Shown piece by piece: positions 1 to 5,527 of a DNA stretch of 5,527 bases. Origin of the DNA: Clostridia bacterium (lineage in GTDB: Bacteria; Bacillota; Clostridia; Oscillospirales; CAG-382). Under the pieces are notes generated by a model, which searched no databases, had not been told where the DNA came from, and was given only the letters and a program-made list of their open reading frames with translations. The position numbers were made by a program, and so were the translations under genes. Location of the stretch: NCBI GenBank assembly GCA_017560285.1, contig JAFYOG010000013.1, positions 1 to 5,527 of the forward strand, given 5' to 3'. Position 1 is the first letter of the stretch. Each line of letters begins with the position of its first letter.

Positions 1-180
1 AATTAATTAAAAGTTGTATAATTACTGTGAATACCGATGCAAAGCTCTTTGCGACGGCGAAATAACTATATATTTTTGTTTTAATTTTATTTTTAATATA
101 TTTTTAAATAGGGATATAAAACTTATCAGCCGCGGAAGAAACGCTTTGCCTTGGGATAAAATAAATTTTAGGAGGCAAAA
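1..180 (+). promoter_or_regulatory. AT-rich region upstream of rny; candidate promoter and 5' leader
   Basis: This stretch contains no complete gene. A perfect TATAAT lies at 17-22; its -35 box would fall outside the window. If used, transcription would start near 29-30 and give a leader of about 150 nt. Positions 61-110 hold only two G/C bases (C66, G78), so they could be an upstream promoter element, a U-rich single-stranded leader segment, or both. A second, weaker -10-like TATAAA is at 115-120, with no good -35 box. A short inverted repeat GCAAAG/CTTTGC sits at 39-44/47-52. One frame is open from the left edge to a TAA at 63-65 (about 20 codons), so the first 65 bases may instead be the tail of an upstream gene. 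No CAT triplet occurs here, which argues against a divergent ATG-started gene. Confidence 0.35.
170..175 (+). promoter_or_regulatory. Ribosome binding site of rny
   Basis: AGGAGG is a full-strength Shine-Dalgarno sequence 5 nt before the ATG at 181 and fixes that start. Its last bases, with the following CAAA, can pair with TTTGCCT at 145-151 in the leader, so access to it could depend on RNA folding. The pairing is seen in the sequence; any regulation is inference. Confidence 0.85.
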
Positions 181-1725
181 ATGACCACTATTATCGTTGG
201 CATCATTGCTGGTGTCGTAGCTGCCGCCTTGGGTATCTTTATAGGTTACGCCATCCGTAAAAATTCTGCCGAAAAAGCTATCGGCAGTGCGGAAGCAGAA
301 TCTAAAAGAATCATTGAGGATGCTAAAAAAGCCGCTGAAACGGCAAAGAAAGAAAAGCTTGTAGAAGCAAAAGAAGAAGCGCTTAGAATTAAGAACGAAA
401 CCGAGCGCGAGCTTAAGGAACGCAGAAATGACCTTCAACGTATGGAACGCAGAGCTATACAGAAGGAAGAAAACCTTGACAAAAAGTACGAAAACTTAGA
501 AAAGAAGGAAGAAGTACTTAACGTAAAAATCCGCGAAGCGGACGAGCTTAAGGTTAAGCTCGACGAAATTATTCTTCAACAGCAGGATGAACTTCAAAAG
601 ATTTCGGGTATGTCTGTTGAAGATGCACGTGCTATCTTGATGGAACGTGTAGAAAGCGAAGCAAGACACGAAATGGCGATGAAGCTTATGGAAATCGAGC
701 AGGAATGCAAGGATAAATCCGAAGAATCCGCCAAGAACATAATCGCACTGGCTATTCAGCGTTGCGCGGCAGACAGCGTATCCGAGGCTACAGTTTCGGT
801 TGTAGACCTGCCCAACGACGAAATGAAGGGTAGAATTATCGGTAGAGAGGGCAGAAACATCCGCGCTATCGAAACCTTAACCGGTGTAGATTTAATTATC
901 GACGATACTCCCGAAGCTATTGCAATTTCCACCTTCGACCCTGTTCGCCGCGAAGTTGCAAGAATGACTTTGGAAAAGCTTATATCCGACGGACGTATTC
1001 ACCCCTCGAGAATTGAAGAAACGGTTGAAAAATCCCGTAAAGAGGTTGAAGCGGTTATTAAGAAGGAAGGCGAACAAGCCACCTACGAAACCGGCGTTCA
1101 CGGCATTAACCCCGAGCTTATTAAGCTTTTGGGCAGACTTAAATACCGTACAAGCTACGGTCAGAACGTGCTTAAGCACTCTATCGAGGTTTCCCATATT
1201 GCAGGTATGATCGCTGCAGAATTGGGTGTAGACGTTAACCAAGCCAAGCGTGCGGGCTTGTTGCACGATATTGGTAAGGCAATGACCCACGAGGTTGACG
1301 GCTCCCACGTTCAGATCGGTGTTGACGTTGCAAGAAAATATAAGGAAAGCCGCGAAATCGTTCACGCTATCGAGGCTCACCACGGCGACGTAGAACCCAA
1401 CACTCTTGTTGCTATGATAGTTCAGGCGGCAGACGCTATTTCCGCCGCAAGACCCGGCGCAAGACGCGAAAATCTGGAATCCTACATCAAGCGCTTGCAG
1501 AAGCTGGAAGAAATTGCAACAAGCTTTAAGGGCGTAGAAAAGTCCTTTGCTATTCAGGCAGGCCGCGAGGTTCGCATTATGGTTAAGCCCGACGAGGTTA
1601 ACGACGACGAAATGATCTTTATCGCCCGCGATATCGCCAAGAAGATCGAAGAAGAATTGGAATATCCCGGTCAGATTAAGATAAACGTTATCCGCGAAAT
1701 GCGTCAGGTAGATTACGCTAAATAA
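181..1725 (+). CDS. rny: Ribonuclease Y (membrane-anchored endoribonuclease)
   Basis: This protein of 514 aa is close to the 520 aa of Bacillus subtilis RNase Y. RNase Y is the main endonuclease starting mRNA decay and processing in many Bacillota, and it works at the inner face of the membrane. The domain order matches the family: an N-terminal transmembrane segment (about residues 3-25), a long charged coiled coil rich in Lys and Glu (about 28-145), a KH RNA-binding domain with GRIIGREGRNIRAIE at 217-231, then a metal-dependent HD domain. HD ligands are visible as H333, H362-D363 (in LLHDIGKA), H400-H401 and D418, followed by the family hallmark SAARPGARRE at 421-430. The ATG is set by AGGAGG five bases upstream. 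No truncation or missing key residue is seen. The next gene is the usual partner ymdB, 60 nt downstream. Confidence 0.97.
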   Translation: MTTIIVGIIAGVVAAALGIFIGYAIRKNSAEKAIGSAEAESKRIIEDAKKAAETAKKEKLVEAKEEALRIKNETERELKERRNDLQRMERRAIQKEENLDKKYENLEKKEEVLNVKIREADELKVKLDEIILQQQDELQKISGMSVEDARAILMERVESEARHEMAMKLMEIEQECKDKSEESAKNIIALAIQRCAADSVSEATVSVVDLPNDEMKGRIIGREGRNIRAIETLTGVDLIIDDTPEAIAISTFDPVRREVARMTLEKLISDGRIHPSRIEETVEKSRKEVEAVIKKEGEQATYETGVHGINPELIKLLGRLKYRTSYGQNVLKHSIEVSHIAGMIAAELGVDVNQAKRAGLLHDIGKAMTHEVDGSHVQIGVDVARKYKESREIVHAIEAHHGDVEPNTLVAMIVQAADAISAARPGARRENLESYIKRLQKLEEIATSFKGVEKSFAIQAGREVRIMVKPDEVNDDEMIFIARDIAKKIEEELEYPGQIKINVIREMRQVDYAK

Positions 1726-1750
1726 GAGCTGATAAAGCTATAGTTTTTGT

Positions 1751-1775
1751 GTTCTGTCGCACAGACAGTTAGAAC
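1751..1775 (+). other. Small hairpin in the rny-ymdB gap, abutting the ymdB ribosome binding site
   Basis: CTGTC at 1754-1758 is complementary to GACAG at 1764-1768 around a GCACA loop, and GTT at 1751-1753 can pair with AAC at 1773-1775 across a TTAG bulge. An alternative fold pairs GTTCT (1751-1755) with AGAAC (1771-1775). Either fold gives about eight pairs. The base of the stem directly touches the GGAG at 1776-1779. It is not followed by a T-run, so it does not look like a terminator. It might be a processing site, a stabiliser or a translational control element; function is unknown. Confidence 0.35.
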
Positions 1776-1779
1776 GGAG
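1776..1779 (+). promoter_or_regulatory. Ribosome binding site that selects the TTG start of ymdB
   Basis: GGAG lies 6 nt before the TTG at 1786, the expected spacing. The farther in-frame TTG at 1747 has no comparable site before it. The protein read from 1786 begins MIKILAVGDVFG, which lines up with the start of this family. Confidence 0.75.
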
Positions 1780-1785
1780 CAAAAA

Positions 1786-2565
1786 TTGATAAAAATTTTG
1801 GCTGTGGGCGATGTGTTCGGCGCCCCCGGATGTGAATTTATTCGCAAGAATTTGCGCAGAATAAAGAACGCCGAAAACGCCGATTTGGTTATAGTAAACG
1901 CCGAAAACTCCTGCAACGGCAGCGGCTTGGACAGAGAACAGGCAGACCTGCTTTTTGCAAGCGGCGCCGACGTTTTAACCGGCGGTAACCATTCCTTCCG
2001 CAGGTATGCGTTAATGGATTTTATAGAGGATAACCCCTATATCTTACGTCCCTTAAACTTTCCTGCAGGTTCCCCCGGCGAGGGCTATTGCATTGTGCCC
2101 TTAAAAAACGGGCTGAAGGCGATGGTTATTTCGGTTTGCGGTCAGGTGTTTATGGACCCTGTAGATTCACCCTTTACCGCGGTTAACCGGCTGTTAGAAC
2201 AGCAAAAGGGCAAATACGATATTGCCGTTTGCGATTTCCACGGCGAAGCCACCAGCGAAAAGCTTGCATTTGCAAAGGTTTTTGATGGCAGAATAAAGGT
2301 TATATTCGGCACCCACACCCACGTGCAAACCGCCGATGAAAGGCTTACCCCCAACGGTGGCGGATATATATCCGATATAGGTATGGTTGGCAGCGAGGAA
2401 TCGATTATAGGCGTAAGCTACGAAACCGCGGTGCCAAGGTTTACCCAAAACATACGAATGAAGGGCATTGCCGCCAAGGAAAACGTAACCCTGCGTGGCG
2501 CGGTGTTCACTATCGACGAAAAAACGCTGTATTGCACAGACGTAAAAAGAATATTATATAAGTAA
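1786..2565 (+). CDS. ymdB: YmdB-family metallophosphoesterase (TIGR00282 type)
   Basis: Read from the TTG at 1786 the product is 259 aa, close to the 264 aa of B. subtilis YmdB, a dinuclear-metal phosphodiesterase acting on cyclic nucleotides in vitro and linked to biofilm and late adaptive responses. The complete set of family metal ligands is recognisable: D9 (GDVFG), E40 and N41 (NAENS), N68 (GGNHSF), H152 (DFHGEATSEK), and H177 and H179 (GTHTHVQTADER). There is no signal peptide or membrane segment, so it should be cytoplasmic. A minor oddity is GNHSFR where relatives I recall have GNHTWD. The in-frame TTG at 1747 would add 13 unrelated residues and lacks a ribosome binding site, so I reject it. 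The gene follows rny by 60 nt and precedes yajC by 14 nt, so co-transcription is likely. The physiological substrate is not shown by the sequence. Confidence 0.93.
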   Translation: MIKILAVGDVFGAPGCEFIRKNLRRIKNAENADLVIVNAENSCNGSGLDREQADLLFASGADVLTGGNHSFRRYALMDFIEDNPYILRPLNFPAGSPGEGYCIVPLKNGLKAMVISVCGQVFMDPVDSPFTAVNRLLEQQKGKYDIAVCDFHGEATSEKLAFAKVFDGRIKVIFGTHTHVQTADERLTPNGGGYISDIGMVGSEESIIGVSYETAVPRFTQNIRMKGIAAKENVTLRGAVFTIDEKTLYCTDVKRILYK

Positions 2566-2569
2566 AGGA
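2565..2569 (+). promoter_or_regulatory. Ribosome binding site of yajC, overlapping the ymdB stop
   Basis: AAGGA begins on the last base of the ymdB stop codon and lies 10 nt before the ATG at 2580. The arrangement favours translational coupling of ymdB and yajC. A second in-frame ATG at 2586 would be too far away (16 nt). Confidence 0.55.
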
Positions 2570-2579
2570 ACCCTTAGTT

Positions 2580-2924
2580 ATGTCAATGATTTTAATGATC
2601 GGTATATTTGCGTTGGTATTTTACCTCTTTATTTACCGTCCCCAAAAGAAGCAGGAAAAAGAAACCGCAGATATGCGTAATTCTATCGACGTAGGCGACG
2701 TTATCGTTACCGTAGGCGGTATTGTAGCAATGGTTGTAAAGGTAAAGGGCGATATGGTTCTTTGCGAAACCAGCGGCAACAGAACAAAAATCCAAATTCA
2801 AAAATGGGCTGTAAGCTCTGTTTTGGAAAAGGCTAACGAACCCGAGGTTAAAGAGGCTACCGTTGTAAAGCCTGCAAAGACCAAGGAAGAAAAGAAAGCC
2901 AGAAAAGAAAAGAAGATTAAATAA
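2580..2924 (+). CDS. yajC: YajC, preprotein translocase accessory subunit
   Basis: YajC is a small single-span membrane protein that associates with SecD and SecF and the SecYEG channel; it is usually dispensable. The 114 aa length is typical (E. coli YajC is 110 aa). One hydrophobic segment at about residues 3-19 is followed at once by the family signature IYRPQKKQEKE (18-28), then the small beta-rich domain GDVIVTVGGIVAMVVKVKGD (39-58) ending near SSVL (79-82). The tail from about 83 to 114 is very rich in Lys and Glu, probably disordered, and carries no recognisable motif. YajC often lies beside secD/secF or tgt; here it follows rny and ymdB and no sec gene is in view. A hairpin starts at the stop codon, which may mark the end of the transcription unit. 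Confidence 0.91.
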   Translation: MSMILMIGIFALVFYLFIYRPQKKQEKETADMRNSIDVGDVIVTVGGIVAMVVKVKGDMVLCETSGNRTKIQIQKWAVSSVLEKANEPEVKEATVVKPAKTKEEKKARKEKKIK

Positions 2925-2959
2925 TTTTAAGGGGCTGTGAACAACAGCCCCAAAATTAT
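2921..2959 (+). terminator. Strong hairpin after yajC; possible non-canonical terminator
   Basis: GGGGCTGT at 2931-2938 pairs perfectly with ACAGCCCC at 2944-2951 around a 5-nt GAACA loop. Beyond a two-base AA bulge (2929-2930) the stem can extend eight more A-U pairs, 2921-2928 with 2952-2959, taking in the yajC stop codon. Neither strand has a proper T-run after the GC stem: the + strand continues AAAATTATA. It therefore lacks the usual intrinsic terminator tail and may instead be a weak terminator, a 3'-end stabiliser or a processing site between two gene blocks. A -10-like TATACT at 2957-2962 overlaps its end but no -35 box is evident. Confidence 0.45.
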
Positions 2960-2971
2960 ACTAAATTGCTT

Positions 2972-2975
2972 GGAG
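2972..2975 (+). promoter_or_regulatory. Ribosome binding site that selects ATG 2984
   Basis: GGAG ends 8 nt before the ATG at 2984. It lies inside the reading frame if the upstream TTG at 2966 were used, and that TTG has only the hairpin before it, so the ATG is the better start. The protein from there begins MKKSLQRKYAKLLV, like relatives. Confidence 0.75.
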
Positions 2976-2983
2976 TATTAAAA

Positions 2984-4207
2984 ATGAAAAAGAGCTTACA
3001 GCGCAAATATGCGAAATTGCTTGTAAAACAGGGCGTGAATATACAAAAAGGTCAGCAGTTAAGCATTTATGCCGACGTAGAGGTTGCCCCCTTTGTGGAA
3101 ATTCTTGCCCAAGAGGGCTACCGCGCAGGTGCAGGCAAGGTTGTTGTGGAATGGACAAGCACCGCGTTAACAAAGCTTTCCTACCGCCACCGCAGTGTAA
3201 AATCACTGTGCGATATCCCCGCTTGGACGGTGGAAAAGGCAAAGTTTGAGAGCGAAATTCTGCCTGCTAAAATTCATATAATTTCCCAAGACCCCGATGG
3301 CTTGGCGGGTGTTAACCAGCTAAAAATGCAAAAGGCAAATATTGCATCGGCAAAGCTTTTAAAGCCCTACCGCGATGCTATGGACAACAAATACCAATGG
3401 CTTGTATGCTCGGTTCCCGGCAAGGCGTGGGCAAAAAAGATGTTCCCCAACGACAGAACAAGCGTTGCGGTGGAAAAGCTGTGGAATGCTATTCTTTCTA
3501 CCGTTATGTGCGACGAGGAAACCGATTGCATTGCCGCTTGGGAAGAAAAGAACCGCAATTTTTACAACAAGAGCCAATGGCTTAACCAACAAAACTTCGA
3601 TTATTTGCATTATAAATCTGCCAACGGCACCGATTTTAAATGCGAGCTTATGAAGGAAAGTATTTGGTGCGGCGGCGGCGAAACCACGCTTGGCGGCGTT
3701 TATTTTAACCCCAATATGCCCACCGAGGAAATTTTTACCACCCCCAAAAAGGGCGCTTGCCGGGGCAGAGTTGTTTCCACAATGCCCCTTTCGTTCCGCG
3801 GAACCCTTATAGAGGATTTTTATATCGATTTTAAAGAGGGCAAAGCCGTTGCCTGGGGCGCAAAAAAGGGCGAGGAAGCGTTGTCGAAGATGATTTCCAC
3901 CGACGAAGGCGCCGCAATGCTTGGCGAGCTTGCCTTGGTTCCCACCGATTCCCGCATTGCCCAAAGCGGTCTGCTTTATTATAACACCCTTTTTGACGAA
4001 AACGCATCCTGCCACCTTGCTCTTGGCGCAGGCTTTAGCGGCTGTATAAAGGGGTTCGAAAGCAAAACCCTTGCAGAGCTTCGTGAAATGGGTATGAACG
4101 ATTCTATGATTCACGTAGATTTTATGATAGGTGCCGAGGATATGTGCATAACCGGCTATAAGGACGGCGTTGCAACACCCATATTCGTTAACGGCAAATG
4201 GGCGTAA
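2984..4207 (+). CDS. M29-family metallo-aminopeptidase (AmpS/AmpT/PepS type)
   Basis: The 407 aa product matches the length of Thermus aminopeptidase T (about 408 aa). M29 enzymes are cytoplasmic two-metal exopeptidases that release N-terminal residues from peptides. The N-terminal part has the family opening (LQRKYAKLLVKQGVNIQKGQ) and the middle has PGKAWAKKMFP. The expected active-site positions are E249 (in NMPTEEIFTTP), E315 (LGELALVP), H344 (ENASCHLALG), H377 and D379 (IHVDFMIG). The Tyr expected seven residues after that first His, named Y352 in aminopeptidase T from memory, is Phe here (F351, codon 4034-4036). No signal peptide is seen. The ATG at 2984 is preferred over TTG 2966 because of the GGAG at 2972. 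The next gene starts 2 nt after the stop, or overlaps it by 10 nt. Family assignment is firm; substrate preference is unknown. Confidence 0.93.
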   Translation: MKKSLQRKYAKLLVKQGVNIQKGQQLSIYADVEVAPFVEILAQEGYRAGAGKVVVEWTSTALTKLSYRHRSVKSLCDIPAWTVEKAKFESEILPAKIHIISQDPDGLAGVNQLKMQKANIASAKLLKPYRDAMDNKYQWLVCSVPGKAWAKKMFPNDRTSVAVEKLWNAILSTVMCDEETDCIAAWEEKNRNFYNKSQWLNQQNFDYLHYKSANGTDFKCELMKESIWCGGGETTLGGVYFNPNMPTEEIFTTPKKGACRGRVVSTMPLSFRGTLIEDFYIDFKEGKAVAWGAKKGEEALSKMISTDEGAAMLGELALVPTDSRIAQSGLLYYNTLFDENASCHLALGAGFSGCIKGFESKTLAELREMGMNDSMIHVDFMIGAEDMCITGYKDGVATPIFVNGKWA

Positions 4208-4209
4208 AT

Positions 4210-4964
4210 ATGCTGCCTATCGGATTGCAAATGTACTCGGTACGCAATACTGCCGAGCATGATTTAAGGGCTTGCTTGCAAAAGGTTAAGGAATACGGCT
4301 ATGACGGCGTAGAGCTTGCTTCCCTTTGCGGCAAAACACCCTTGGAATACAAGGCGTTGTTGGACGAATTTGGCTTAACCCCCATTTCTGCCCACGTTTC
4401 CTACCAAGAAATGGTTAAGGATATAAACAAGGTTATTGCCGATTATAAGGCAGTGGGCTGTAAATATATCGCAGTGCCTTGGCTTGGGGAGGAGGACCGC
4501 CTTGGGGGCGAAAACGGCACAGAGGTTTTAAATAATATAAACCGCTTTGCCCAAATTTTTGCCCAAGAGGGCATTACCCTTTTGTACCATAACCATTATT
4601 TCGAGTTTTGGGATTACAACGGCGAATACGTTCTTGATGCAATGTATAGGCTCGCCCCGAATTTGCAGGCTCAGCTTGATAGCTGTTGGATAGCCGTTGC
4701 AGGGGAATCGCCCTTGGAGTATATTAAAAAATACAAAAACCGCAACCCCGTTTTGCACCTAAAGGATTATTTCGGCACCTACGGCGAAAAGGATTTTCAG
4801 TTCCGCCCCTGCGGATACGGATTGCAGGATATGGGCAAAATAATAACCACAGCCGCCGAAAACGGCGTAAAATGGCTTGTGGTAGAGCAGGATACGCCAA
4901 GTATGGATAAATCCGAGCTTGAATGCGCAAAATTAAGTATAGATTATATAAGAGGTAAATTGTT

Positions 4965-4968
<4 letters not shown>
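4210..4968 (+). CDS. Sugar phosphate isomerase/epimerase-like TIM barrel protein
   Basis: The product is 252 aa from the ATG at 4210, or 256 aa from the ATG at 4198, which overlaps the previous stop by 10 nt. The N-terminus IGLQMYSVR is typical of the xylose isomerase-like TIM barrel superfamily (AP_endonuc_2 domain, IolE-like and tagatose-epimerase-like enzymes). Likely metal ligands are E132 (HNHYFEF, 127-133), D157 (QLDSCW), H183 (VLHLKD) and E226 (VVEQD); E35 and H62 (SAHVS) also fit the barrel pattern. Such enzymes isomerise or epimerise sugars or inositol derivatives, but this superfamily is broad and the substrate cannot be read from sequence. No strong ribosome binding site precedes either ATG, so translation probably depends on coupling to the aminopeptidase gene. 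I favour 4210 because relatives begin just before IGLQ. It ends in an ATGA overlap with the next gene. Confidence 0.88.
4951..4955 (+). promoter_or_regulatory. Ribosome binding site of the mrp-like gene
   Basis: AGAGG inside the end of the isomerase gene lies 9 nt before the ATG at 4965. Together with the ATGA stop/start overlap it supports this start, which places the cysteine-rich segment inside the protein. Confidence 0.65.

Positions 4969-5527
<559 letters not shown>

Noticed and set aside
39..52. GCAAAG/CTTTGC hairpin as terminator of an upstream gene
   Set aside because: The stem is six pairs with a two-base loop, and the nearest T-run is about 20 nt away, so it does not fit an intrinsic terminator.
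892..1383. Minus-strand open frame opposite rny
   Set aside because: It covers the conserved KH and HD regions of rny and has no recognisable domain, so it is a shadow.
1727..1748. AGCT/AGCT inverted repeat followed by a T-run after rny, as a terminator
   Set aside because: The stem is only four pairs, too weak to end transcription.
1747..1785. Longer N-terminus for the YmdB protein from TTG 1747
   Set aside because: It has no ribosome binding site, adds 13 residues unlike the family, and runs through the hairpin; TTG 1786 fits spacing and homology better.
2966..2983. TTG start for the M29 aminopeptidase
   Set aside because: The ATG at 2984 has GGAG 8 nt upstream and gives the family N-terminus; the six extra codons include the ribosome site itself.
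3107..3118. GCCCAAGAGGGC at 3107-3118 repeated at 4561-4572
   Set aside because: Both copies encode Ala-Gln-Glu-Gly in unrelated genes with the same codon choice; two copies are not evidence of a functional repeat.
3359..4114. Long open frame on the minus strand (251 codons)
   Set aside because: It lies wholly opposite the well-supported aminopeptidase gene, has low-complexity composition and matches no family I recognise; it is a shadow of codon bias.

Overview
The window looks like ordinary chromosome from a low-to-mid GC Gram-positive anaerobe, most likely a member of the Clostridia (Bacillota). RNase Y followed directly by a YmdB-type phosphodiesterase, GGAG-type ribosome binding sites, TTG start use and an Mrp/NBP35 protein with a cysteine-rich N-terminus all fit. 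Genus or family cannot be fixed from this sequence. All genes are on the + strand and there is no sign of mobile DNA, CRISPR, tRNA or rRNA.

Layout: positions 1-180 are a gene-poor, very AT-rich leader, with a possible short tail of an upstream gene. Next come rny (181-1725, membrane-anchored RNase Y), a 60-nt gap with a hairpin abutting a ribosome binding site, ymdB (1786-2565, best read from a TTG start) and yajC (2580-2924, SecDF-YajC subunit). A strong hairpin at 2921-2959 follows yajC but has no U-run. After it lie an M29 aminopeptidase (2984-4207), a TIM-barrel sugar phosphate isomerase/epimerase-like protein (4210 or 4198 to 4968) and the first 187 codons of an Mrp/NBP35-family Fe-S carrier ATPase (4965 to the window end). 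The last gene is cut by the edge.

The genes form two tight blocks. The first (rny-ymdB-yajC) joins mRNA turnover at the membrane, a metallophosphoesterase and a small Sec-associated membrane protein. The second (M29-isomerase-Mrp) is linked by stop/start contacts and overlaps that suggest translational coupling. Its members share no obvious pathway, so co-expression is inferred only from spacing.

I found no clearly novel system. The points most worth checking are a possible base-pairing switch over the rny ribosome binding site, the Tyr-to-Phe change at a normally conserved active-site position of the M29 enzyme, the unusual hairpins at the two gene junctions, and the grouping of the last three genes.
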